DNA of 5,880 bases from an uncultured Clostridium sp. (GTDB taxonomy: Bacteria; Bacillota; Clostridia; Peptostreptococcales; Peptostreptococcaceae): the NCBI GenBank assembly GCA_937944945.1, contig CALEBD010000334.1, forward strand, positions 1 to 5,880, read 5' to 3'. Positions 1 to 5,038 of the stretch are shown piece after piece. Position 1 is the first letter of the stretch. Each line of letters begins with the position of its first letter. The notes beneath the pieces are model-generated. The model did not search any database, had not been told where the DNA came from, and saw nothing but the letters and a program-made list of their open reading frames with translations. Position numbers and translations under genes: made by a program.

Positions 1-379
1 TAAAACTTCTGTCCAAGTCCATTTGCCAAATTTGTTGCCATGCATCTACAACAGCTGTAACCATATTTCCACATATAGAAAATTTGGCATATTTTCCAGC
101 AGGAATTATTTTAACATCTAAATTTTTATTATTCTCATCTAAACTTGAAACTTCGTTTCCGACAGTAATGCAATACCCATTTTTATCTTCTGTATAATCA
201 GAATATAGTCCTATTGCAAATTCATTAACTGTATTTTTAATTTTATCATGAATTCCCCCTTGATAAAATTTTCCCCATAAACCACCAATAACATTACTCA
301 TATCTGGAGAACTGTTTGATGTATTTGCACTTGCACCTACAAGTATCTTTTCATCTAAATTTACTATTTCATATTCCAT
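1..379 (-). CDS. GyrI-like / AraC effector-binding domain protein (3' end outside window)
   Basis: The reading frame opens at the ATG at 379 and stays open for 126 codons to the left edge, so the C-terminus is missing. A GGAGGT ribosome binding site at 391-386 sits 6 nt before the ATG and fixes the start. The pattern fits the stand-alone effector-binding (GyrI-like, Cass2-like) fold of about 150-160 residues: an early EKILVGASA strand (9-18), a GLWGKF helix (33-38), a FAIGLYSDY strand (54-62), IPAGKYAKF (92-100), and a helix with AWQQIWQ (113-119). Roughly 30 residues should lie beyond the edge. Such domains bind hydrophobic or cationic small molecules in the cytosol, either fused to AraC/MerR regulators or alone. 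No DNA-binding domain is present here. The upstream neighbour on the same strand is an HTH-WYL regulator, a common pairing, so I infer that this gene is its target. The ligand is unknown. Confidence 0.8.
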   Translation of the reverse strand, partial: MEYEIVNLDEKILVGASANTSNSSPDMSNVIGGLWGKFYQGGIHDKIKNTVNEFAIGLYSDYTEDKNGYCITVGNEVSSLDENNKNLDVKIIPAGKYAKFSICGNMVTAVVDAWQQIWQMDLDRSF

Positions 380-426
380 AAAAATACCTCCTAACATAAT
401 TTAATATTTGACTATGTTTTGAGATA

Positions 427-432
427 ATTATA
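427..432 (-). promoter_or_regulatory. Candidate -10 box for the effector-binding gene
   Basis: Read on the minus strand this is a perfect TATAAT, about 48 nt before the ATG at 379. No good -35 lies at 16-18 nt. A TTGTCA (458-453 region, inside the inverted repeat) is only 12 nt away. A promoter that has a good -10 but a poor or misplaced -35 next to a palindrome is what an activator-dependent promoter would look like; that reading is inference. Confidence 0.45.
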
Positions 433-440
433 CTAAGTTT

Positions 441-464
441 AATATGACAACTATATGTCATATT
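441..464. promoter_or_regulatory. Perfect 9-bp inverted repeat, candidate operator
   Basis: AATATGACA (441-449) and TGTCATATT (456-464) are perfect inverted copies separated by the six bases ACTATA. The palindrome ends 8 bp upstream of the TATAAT of the effector-binding gene, covering the place where a -35 box would be. It has no T-run after it in either direction, so it is not a terminator. Its position between an HTH-WYL regulator gene and its downstream neighbour makes it the likely binding site of that regulator. Confidence 0.5.
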
Positions 465-482
465 TTATAAGTTTTTTATATA

Positions 483-1391
483 TTACTTATATATCTTTAG
501 TGTTTGTTCTAAGTAATTTTTAAATTCGTTTCTCAATTGTATTGGCTCTAATATTTCACAGTATGGACCAAAAGTAGAGATATAATAAATTATCCATTCA
601 CTCTTTGGCATATCTATTTCTGCTATAAAACTTCCATCTTCTATTATTATAAATTTATCAAATTCCTCATAAACTCTATATGCCATTTCTTTTTGTATAT
701 GCAATTTCATGTGAATATATTTTGTATTATTGTATGTATTTTTAGTTAGTAATATTTTTGATGGTGCAGTATGTATAGTATCTTCATTTATTATAATTAA
801 ATTATTAATTCTCGTTAATTTAAAAAATCTATAATCACAACGTTTATCACAATATCCATACAAATACCATGCTCCCCCTTTTGAGCAAAGTTTTAAAGGC
901 TCAACTTTTCTATGCGTTTGTTCTCCTTTAGAGTTTGAATACTCAAATTTTATTTTTTTCTTACTAAGTATCGCTGACTTTAAAATTTGAAAAATCTCAG
1001 ATTGGTTTTTATAATCATTCCATGATGAAAAATCTATCTCTATCCAATCTGTATATGAATTTCCAAATAAACTACTTATCTTTTGAATCAGTTCGTGTTT
1101 TTCTTTTGAATTGTTTGTGTCCACTGCTTCAACTGCTCTTAAAGAGGCAAGTATATTTTTTCTTTCATCTTCTGTCAAAATAGTCTTATCTAGTATGTAG
1201 TTCGGTAAAAGTGCAATTCCTCCACCCCTTCCTTTCATCATATAAACAGGTATTCCAACAGACGATAAAACGTCTATATCTCTATAAATTGTCCTCGTCG
1301 ATACTTCAAATCCTTCAGCTAATTCTTCTGCTGTTATACGTTCTTTCTGAAGTAAAGTATATATTATCTCAAATAATCTATTAATTTTCAT
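483..1391 (-). CDS. YafY-type HTH-WYL transcriptional regulator
   Basis: The 302-residue protein has the full architecture and usual length (about 300) of the YafY/DeoR-like group. It begins with a winged helix-turn-helix (HTH_11 type, about residues 4-60) whose recognition region reads TAEELAEGFEVSTRTIYRDI. The typical wing GRGGGIALLPNY follows at 54-65. A WYL domain spans about 135-205, with the diagnostic W175-Y176-L177 in GAWYLYGYC, and a C-terminal WCX extension covers about 225-300. WYL domains sense ligands, often nucleic acids or small molecules, and control the HTH. The start is the ATG at 1391; GAGG at 1404-1401 lies about 9 nt upstream. The product is a cytosolic DNA-binding protein. 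It lies 103 bp upstream of the effector-binding gene on the same strand, with no terminator in between, so the two are probably linked in expression. I could not identify a convincing promoter of its own. Confidence 0.88.
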   Translation of the reverse strand: MKINRLFEIIYTLLQKERITAEELAEGFEVSTRTIYRDIDVLSSVGIPVYMMKGRGGGIALLPNYILDKTILTEDERKNILASLRAVEAVDTNNSKEKHELIQKISSLFGNSYTDWIEIDFSSWNDYKNQSEIFQILKSAILSKKKIKFEYSNSKGEQTHRKVEPLKLCSKGGAWYLYGYCDKRCDYRFFKLTRINNLIIINEDTIHTAPSKILLTKNTYNNTKYIHMKLHIQKEMAYRVYEEFDKFIIIEDGSFIAEIDMPKSEWIIYYISTFGPYCEILEPIQLRNEFKNYLEQTLKIYK

Positions 1392-1434
1392 CTAGTATTT
1401 CCTCTATTTTAATTTAAAATATATTTTGATATAA

Positions 1435-2229
1435 TTAAATTTCATTTAGTTCTTGGTTGTTACATTTTATTCTTAAAAGAAACAATAACGAATATATTCG
1501 GTTATATAAATACTCTATAAAATCCTTATCATTTAAAACTTCTCTTTTTTGTTTAGCTTTATTTAAATATTCATTATGTCTAATATCAAAATACTCATTT
1601 ATTATTTTATTGATTTCATATAACTCATTATGTATAACTGTATAAACTTTGCTATCTCTATTTTCTCCAACTAATAGTGCAATTTCTTGATTTTTCATCT
1701 TAATTCCATCGCCATCATTTATCGAGACTATATATTGTAGTGAATCTGTTATATAATCTAATGCTGTTTTTTTATCTAATAACTCATCACTTATAATTAA
1801 TTCCTCTGAATAATTGATTTTTCTTTCAAGCTGCTCATAATTATAAATATATTTTATTTCATTTGAACTTTTATGCCCTACTGAAATAAGTACTCCATTT
1901 CTAAGCTTCAATGGAATATTAAATTTCACAAATCTTTTATTTACATCTACTGTGAAAGCATACCTATCCTTTATAAATTCTGAATATGTTAACTCCGTTA
2001 GCATCTTTAATGATTTAACTGTAATTGTTTCATCCTTTTCTAAAATTCCATCGTATTCTACACCAAAGTTTAATTTATAATAATGATTAAAATCTATATC
2101 TAAATAAGGTTTTGCATCATCATGTTCATCATAACTAATAAATTGCTCTTTTATTAAATTATTTTGTGGTAATTCGTATAAATACCATTGTTTAAAACTC
2201 ACCCAAAATCTATCTAAATTATTTTCCAT
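1435..2229 (-). CDS. Hypothetical protein, 264 residues, very AT-rich gene
   Basis: I do not recognise this protein. The frame extends upstream to a GTG at 2280, but the better start is the ATG at 2229. It has GGGGG (2239-2235) 5 nt upstream, whereas the GTG abuts its only SD-like bases and lies inside the promoter spacer. The product starts MENNLDRFWVSFKQWYL. It is soluble by inspection, with no signal peptide or membrane segment, and rich in Asp, Glu, Lys, Asn, Ile and Tyr. The N-terminal half looks beta-rich (alternating hydrophobics around TITVKSLKML and RFVKFNIPLKL). The C-terminal third looks helical and ends in a Leu/Ile-rich stretch, EYLYNRIYSLLFLLRI. No cysteine or histidine cluster or nucleotide-binding loop is seen. 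The gene is unusually AT-rich even here (8 G/C in bases 1561-1620). It sits 43 bp upstream of the WYL regulator on the same strand, so the two may share a transcript. A defence or immunity-type accessory protein is possible but unsupported. Confidence 0.75.
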   Translation of the reverse strand: MENNLDRFWVSFKQWYLYELPQNNLIKEQFISYDEHDDAKPYLDIDFNHYYKLNFGVEYDGILEKDETITVKSLKMLTELTYSEFIKDRYAFTVDVNKRFVKFNIPLKLRNGVLISVGHKSSNEIKYIYNYEQLERKINYSEELIISDELLDKKTALDYITDSLQYIVSINDGDGIKMKNQEIALLVGENRDSKVYTVIHNELYEINKIINEYFDIRHNEYLNKAKQKREVLNDKDFIEYLYNRIYSLLFLLRIKCNNQELNEI

Positions 2230-2270
2230 ATATACCCCCAATATATTTTGAAATTTAATCTGATAATGTA

Positions 2271-2299
2271 ATTCTAGCACTCCTGTTTTATCATAACAA
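2271..2299 (-). promoter_or_regulatory. Promoter of the 264-residue hypothetical gene
   Basis: On the minus strand TTGTTA (2299-2294) is followed after exactly 17 nt by TAGAAT (2276-2271). TGC directly before the -10 makes it an extended -10 promoter. Transcription would start near 2264, leaving a leader of about 35 nt before the RBS-supported ATG at 2229. This promoter lies between the degV stop and the gene, so the gene need not depend on read-through from degV. Confidence 0.65.
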
Positions 2300-2310
2300 T
2301 TAATAAAATT

Positions 2311-2985
2311 TTACGGTCTGCATGAAAATCCAATACCCAATGCCCCTGGTCCTGTATGACAAGTAACTCCAAATGATAAATAATCACACATTACTTCATG
2401 TCCCGGAAATGCTTCTTTAATATCTTGCACCCATCTTTGCGTTGTTTCATCAGCAGCACCTGATGATATTCTTCCACCACGTCTTAAATATTTTAAATCA
2501 TCTACAGCTATAAAAATCGCCATTTTTTGTTTAGCTTGTTCTAATTTCAATTTAATTTCATTAGCTGAAAGCCCTTCTTCTATCATTTCTAATGCATCTA
2601 ATATTGATTGATGTAGTGGTGTTGATATTCTTCCATGATCCACAACATAAACTTTCTCTTTATATTTTTCCTCTTGTGCGAGCATTGCTGCAGTAGAATA
2701 TGAACCACTTAATCCACTGCTAAGAGGCATATATAAAATATTATCGTATTCTTCTAAAACATCATCCCATAAATTCATAACGTCTTCTGGTGATGGTTGT
2801 GATGTGCTAATATCTTCTTGGTTAATCAATTTTTCCATAAGTTCATTTCGAGTTATATTTTTCCCCTCATAATAACACTCTCCACCAATATAAAATGGCA
2901 TAGGTAATATTTTTATACCTAATCTGTCTGCCTCATCTTGAGTAATACTGCTATGACTATCTGTTATAATTCCTATTCGACTCAT
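2311..2985 (-). CDS. DegV family fatty-acid-binding protein with an in-frame internal deletion
   Basis: DegV/FakB proteins bind a fatty acid and present it to the kinase FakA for phosphorylation. The N-terminal domain here is intact: GIITDSHSSI (5-14), TSQPSPEDV (61-69) and SSGLSGSYS (89-97), including Thr61 and Ser93 at the positions known to hold the fatty-acid carboxylate. YLRRGGRISSG (166-176) is also present, and the C-terminus CHTGPGALGIG (209-219) is intact and properly ended. However, GRISSGAA (171-178) runs straight into DETTQRWVQDIKEAF, where family members have about 70 more residues. The missing stretch includes the conserved GT-LN-KP strand and the Arg-containing segment used for kinase contact. 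Length is 224 against a usual 280-290. The frame is preserved, so a protein could be made, but loss of part of the second domain makes normal function unlikely. The ATG at 2985 has AGGA 6 nt upstream. No terminator follows the stop codon. Confidence 0.85.
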   Translation of the reverse strand: MSRIGIITDSHSSITQDEADRLGIKILPMPFYIGGECYYEGKNITRNELMEKLINQEDISTSQPSPEDVMNLWDDVLEEYDNILYMPLSSGLSGSYSTAAMLAQEEKYKEKVYVVDHGRISTPLHQSILDALEMIEEGLSANEIKLKLEQAKQKMAIFIAVDDLKYLRRGGRISSGAADETTQRWVQDIKEAFPGHEVMCDYLSFGVTCHTGPGALGIGFSCRP

Positions 2986-3196
2986 TATTTTTCCTAACCC
3001 TCCTATTATATAAAACTATACCTATAAAATTTTATATGAATATGTCTATTTTAACATAGTGTTTCCTATTTTCTCATTTTTTACAAAACTAACTTAATTT
3101 ATTTTCATATATTTAAAACTATGCATTGTCTAATATTTACAGAAAAATAATGTATTATACTATATTTTATTGTTTTATTAAAATATTTTTTTATAA
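2986..3196. other. AT-rich intergenic region upstream of degV
   Basis: This stretch is the degV leader and upstream DNA up to the IS boundary. On the minus strand there is an SD-like AGGAGGG (3004-2998) and several TATA-like runs (for example TATAGT near 3020). None has a matching -35 at a proper distance, so I name no promoter. I see no ORF, RNA structure or convincing repeat in it. Confidence 0.4.
3189..3196. repeat. Left target-site duplication of the IS (7/8 match)
   Basis: TTTTATAA directly precedes the first base of the left inverted repeat. The octamer directly after the right inverted repeat is TTATATAA, so seven of eight bases agree. IS1595-family elements duplicate 8 bp of AT-rich target. 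Because TTATATAA is self-complementary, part of the likeness could equally be an extension of the inverted repeat. Confidence 0.5.
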
Positions 3197-3229
3197 GGCT
3201 ATGTTTTAATTTAGTGTTGAAAATAGATA
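3197..3229 (+). repeat. Left terminal inverted repeat of the IS1595-family element
   Basis: The first 13 bases, GGCTATGTTTTAA, match the right end perfectly. Over 33 bases 29 agree with the reverse complement of 4812-4844, including a second block TGTTGAAA. The mismatches fall at repeat positions 14, 15, 18 and 27. Confidence 0.85.
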
Positions 3230-3246
3230 TTTTTATACATTTAGGT

Positions 3247-3276
3247 TATAATATAGATATATTAATGTTTAGGAGG
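3247..3276 (+). promoter_or_regulatory. Transposase -10 box and ribosome binding site
   Basis: TATAAT is at 3247-3252. A strong AGGAGG at 3271-3276 lies 7 nt before the ATG at 3284. The hexamer at the -35 distance (TAGATA, 3224-3229) is poor and falls inside the left inverted repeat, so the transposase may be weakly expressed until a better -35 is supplied, for example by joined ends. That last point is inference. Confidence 0.5.
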
Positions 3277-3283
3277 TTGTAGA

Positions 3284-4309
3284 ATGCCAAGTATAAAGTC
3301 TATATTAACAGATATACAAACATTACCATTGAATCAAGTAGAAGAGTTACTATCTTATTTGGAAGAATTTCTTGTATCAAACTCTCAAGTAGAACAAATT
3401 TATGAAGATGTCAAAGAGTTTAGATTTTCTAAGGGAAAGGTATGTCCTCACTGTAGCTCTGAGTTAATATCAAAAAATGGTAAATATAATGGTAAACAAA
3501 GATATATCTGTAAAGATTGTAGAAAGACTTTTACTGATTTTACAAACTCTGCAACATATAGAAGTAAGAAATCTTTAGATAAATGGTTAAAATACGCTAA
3601 ATGTATGATTATGGGGCTATCAATAAGAAAGTCTGCTAAAATTGTAGGCATTAATATAGCAACGAGTTTCTTTTGGAGACATAAAATACTTGATTGCATA
3701 AGTACTTTCTTAGGTACTGGTCATGTTGATGTAGTAATAGAAGCAGATGAAGTATTTTTTGCTGAGAGTTTTAAAGGTACAAGAACTTGTAATATGCCAA
3801 GAAAATCTCGTAAAAGAGGTAAAGAGATTAAAAAGAGAGGTATATCTAAGGAGCAGATTTGCATTGCTACAGCTTTAGATAGACAAGGAAACTTAATAAT
3901 AGAGCCTTTATGTAAAGGTAGAATGACACATAAAGAACTTGAGAGACTTTATAAAGGACGTATAGGAGACAGTTCTATATTATGTACAGATAGCCATAAA
4001 TCCTATATTAAATTCGCTACAGACTTTAATTTAGAGCATAAACGAATAAAGACAGGCAAACATAAAGAAGGTATTTACCACATCCAACATATCAATAGTT
4101 TACATAGTAATTTAAAAAAATGGATGGGTAGATTTAATGGTGTTGCAAGTAAATATATTTCTAACTATATGCAATGGTTTAAGTGGCTAAGAATATTTGA
4201 AACTGATAGAGATTCTATTAAAACTAAGAATTTTATTGTACAAAGTAATGTAGCATATTCTTATACTAGAATAAAGGATTTTAAACTAAGAACACCACAA
4301 TTTATGTAA
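3284..4309 (+). CDS. IS1595-family transposase (ISXO2-like, zinc ribbon)
   Basis: This 341-residue protein catalyses cut or copy transposition of the surrounding element. An N-terminal helical segment (1-45) is followed by a zinc ribbon with C54-x2-C57 and C76-x2-C79. A helix-turn-helix-like stretch follows (about 111-136, GLSIRKSAKIVGINIATSFF), and then the ISXO2-like DDE domain. Likely catalytic residues are D155 in VIEADEVFF, D236 in LCTDSHKSY, and N271 with K278 in HIQHINSLHSNLKKWM. This is the D-D-N-K arrangement known for part of the IS1595 family. The conserved tail RFNGVASKYISNYMQWFKWLR is present. A basic loop (171-186) lies between the first two acidic residues. The start is secured by AGGAGG 7 nt upstream. 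The frame is full-length with no disruption, so the protein is probably active. The only other gene in the element follows 121 bp downstream on the same strand. Confidence 0.9.
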   Translation: MPSIKSILTDIQTLPLNQVEELLSYLEEFLVSNSQVEQIYEDVKEFRFSKGKVCPHCSSELISKNGKYNGKQRYICKDCRKTFTDFTNSATYRSKKSLDKWLKYAKCMIMGLSIRKSAKIVGINIATSFFWRHKILDCISTFLGTGHVDVVIEADEVFFAESFKGTRTCNMPRKSRKRGKEIKKRGISKEQICIATALDRQGNLIIEPLCKGRMTHKELERLYKGRIGDSSILCTDSHKSYIKFATDFNLEHKRIKTGKHKEGIYHIQHINSLHSNLKKWMGRFNGVASKYISNYMQWFKWLRIFETDRDSIKTKNFIVQSNVAYSYTRIKDFKLRTPQFM

Positions 4310-4333
4310 TTGGCAATAAATTAGTAAAAATAA

Positions 4334-4342
4334 TGCTATAAT
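4334..4342 (+). promoter_or_regulatory. Extended -10 promoter for the IS passenger gene
   Basis: TGC followed by a perfect TATAAT (4337-4342) lies 25 bp after the transposase stop. A TTGGCA at 4310-4315 is 21 nt upstream, too far for a normal -35, but an extended -10 can act without one. The leader before the TTG start at 4431 would be about 80 nt. Confidence 0.5.
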
Positions 4343-4350
4343 AAAAATAA

Positions 4351-4376
4351 GTACACAATGGTTATAAATTGTGAAC
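4351..4376 (+). repeat. Imperfect inverted repeat in the passenger-gene leader
   Basis: CACAAT (4354-4359) and ATTGTG (4368-4373) are inverted copies. One A:A mismatch later, GT and AC at the outer ends pair again. It begins about 9 bp after the -10 box, so it could be an operator or a weak leader hairpin. It is AT-rich and short, so chance is possible. Confidence 0.25.
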
Positions 4377-4430
4377 ATAGTATAAAGTAGATATACTGTT
4401 CAATTGAATTAAATGGGAAGGGGGATTATA

Positions 4431-4709
4431 TTGAAAAGTCTATTGATATATATTGGGTTAATATTGGGAAATATATTAGTTTACATCTACTTAGGAGAAA
4501 ATATTTTACTTGTTACAGTTATTATTTCGTTGGTATTAGCTATTTTAAATCATATAAATAATCATGAATATATTTGTAATAATTGTAAATCTAAATTTAG
4601 AATAAAGTTTTACCAAATTATATCTTTTCATACAGGAAACTATCGTAAGTTAAAGTGTCCTGTGTGTGGAGTAGTAGGTTTGGCACAAGAAGTTAAAGAT
4701 ATAAAGTGA
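4431..4709 (+). CDS. Small membrane protein with zinc ribbon, IS passenger gene
   Basis: I chose the TTG at 4431 as start because AGGGGG (4419-4424) lies 6 nt upstream. The in-frame ATG at 4413 has no SD and itself overlaps that SD. The product is 92 residues. Two hydrophobic segments (about 3-21, LLIYIGLILGNILVYIYL, and 24-42, NILLVTVIISLVLAILN) form a short hairpin in the membrane. They are followed by a probable zinc ribbon with C49-x2-C52 and C76-x2-C79 (CPVCG) joined by a basic, aromatic loop. By the positive-inside rule the ribbon is probably cytosolic. I do not recognise a named family. It lies wholly inside the inverted repeats, has its own promoter and terminator, and is not required by related elements for transposition, so it is a passenger gene. 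A role in regulating transposition or in a host membrane process is open. Confidence 0.72.
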   Translation: MKSLLIYIGLILGNILVYIYLGENILLVTVIISLVLAILNHINNHEYICNNCKSKFRIKFYQIISFHTGNYRKLKCPVCGVVGLAQEVKDIK

Positions 4710-4758
4710 TTATTGGATTATGCTAACATTACAATATTAATATAATGCGAACTAAATC

Positions 4759-4798
4759 AAGAGTTGTATTTGATTATTCATACAACTCTTAATTTTTT
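4759..4798 (+). terminator. Intrinsic terminator after the IS passenger gene
   Basis: AAGAGTTGTAT (4759-4769) and ATACAACTCTT (4780-4790) form a perfect 11-bp stem with a 10-nt loop, followed by AATTTTTT. It ends transcription 14 bp before the right inverted repeat and so keeps element transcripts from leaving the IS rightwards. Confidence 0.85.
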
Positions 4799-4811
4799 AT
4801 TATTCAAAACT

Positions 4812-4844
4812 TATCTAATTTCAACATTATGTTAAAACATAGCC
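4812..4844 (-). repeat. Right terminal inverted repeat of the IS1595-family element
   Basis: This is the reverse complement of the left end at 29 of 33 positions and ends in AAAACATAGCC. Two of its differences create a small palindrome absent from the left end (TATGTT AA AACATA, 4828-4841), so the two ends are not equivalent. Confidence 0.85.
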
Positions 4845-4852
4845 TTATATAA
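4845..4852. repeat. Right target-site duplication of the IS (7/8 match)
   Basis: TTATATAA follows the right inverted repeat and matches the left octamer TTTTATAA at seven of eight bases. Confidence 0.5.
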
Positions 4853-4860
4853 AAATAAAT

Positions 4861-4874
4861 CGAACATACATTCG
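4861..4874. promoter_or_regulatory. LexA (SOS) box 1
   Basis: CGAACATACATTCG matches 13 of 14 positions of the Gram-positive LexA consensus CGAACRNRYGTTYG (one A for G). It lies 10 bp upstream of the -35 of the promoter at 4884-4912 and 33 bp, close to three helical turns, from box 2. Confidence 0.6.
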
Positions 4875-4883
4875 TAAAAACAC

Positions 4884-4912
4884 TTGCATATATCGAACAT
4901 ATGTGCTATTAT
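4884..4912 (+). promoter_or_regulatory. Promoter with overlapping LexA box 2
   Basis: TTGCAT (4884-4889), a 17-nt spacer and TATTAT (4907-4912) preceded by TGC form an extended -10 promoter pointing right, with a start near 4919. CGAACATATGTGCT (4894-4907) fills the spacer and matches 12 of 14 LexA-consensus positions, an arrangement that would let LexA block RNA polymerase. On the opposite strand a perfect TATAAT (4913-4908) with TTGCGC 17 nt upstream is a weaker leftward alternative. Confidence 0.6.
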
Positions 4913-4918
4913 AAAAAT

Positions 4919-5033
4919 ACAAATGACAAAGCGCAAGAATTTATATAAAAATATAGATTAATAAATAACGCACTCTCAAAAAAATTAAAATAAAACATCC
5001 AACAAAAGCTTGTAGTATTCTACAAGCTTTTTT
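4919..5033 (+). ncRNA. Candidate SOS-controlled small RNA (about 115 nt)
   Basis: A promoter with two LexA-like boxes is followed, about 115 nt from the predicted start, by a strong intrinsic terminator. There is no credible ORF between them: the only ATG (4923) opens 12 codons with no ribosome binding site. The 5' part (4919-5003) is AT-rich and shows no clear hairpin, so the RNA would be mostly single-stranded ahead of the terminator stem. The alternative is a promoter orphaned from a lost DNA-damage gene, with the terminator belonging only to the oppositely oriented oxidoreductase gene. Confidence 0.3.
5004..5033. terminator. Bidirectional intrinsic terminator
   Basis: AAAAGCTTGTAG (5004-5015) and CTACAAGCTTTT (5020-5031) form a perfect 12-bp stem with a TATT loop. 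The T-run at 5028-5033 makes it strong for rightward transcription. Leftward, the stem is followed by TTTTGTTGG, a weaker U-tract, and it starts 6 bp after the oxidoreductase stop codon. It therefore serves both directions. Confidence 0.85.
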
Positions 5034-5038
5034 CCTAC

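Larger units (their letters stand above)
3197..4844 (+). mobile_element. Complete IS1595-family insertion sequence with a passenger gene (about 1.65 kb)
   Basis: The element is bounded by 33-bp imperfect terminal inverted repeats that both begin GGCTATGTTTTAA. It is flanked by a near-identical AT-rich octamer. In order it contains the left repeat, a promoter and strong RBS, an ISXO2-like DDE-type transposase (341 residues), an extended -10 promoter, a small membrane zinc-ribbon passenger gene, an intrinsic terminator, and the right repeat. Both genes run rightwards. IS1595-family elements are known to carry passenger genes; without one they are usually nearer 1 kb. Transposase frame, ends and target octamers are all intact, so it looks capable of movement. 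It inserted between degV and the LexA-box promoter. Confidence 0.82.

Noticed and set aside
1457..1645. 62-codon plus-strand ORF
   Set aside because: Lies antisense within the hypothetical gene, has no ribosome binding site, and its composition mirrors the opposite frame.
2230..2280. GTG start at 2280 for the hypothetical protein
   Set aside because: It lies within the -35/-10 spacer of the best promoter and its SD-like bases touch the codon; the ATG at 2229 has a well-spaced GGGGG.
2286..2308. Terminator after degV
   Set aside because: Only a 6-bp all-A/T pairing around a long loop, with no T-run.
3448..3699. 83-codon minus-strand ORF
   Set aside because: Antisense shadow of the transposase zinc-ribbon region with no RBS or promoter.
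4413..4430. ATG start at 4413 for the IS passenger gene
   Set aside because: No SD upstream, and the following bases are themselves the SD for the TTG at 4431.
4713..4746. TTGGAT ... TATAAT promoter-like pair inside the IS
   Set aside because: The spacer is 22 nt, there is no extended -10, and nothing but a terminator follows.
4923..4961. 12-codon ORF after the LexA-box promoter
   Set aside because: No ribosome binding site, too short, and no recognisable peptide.
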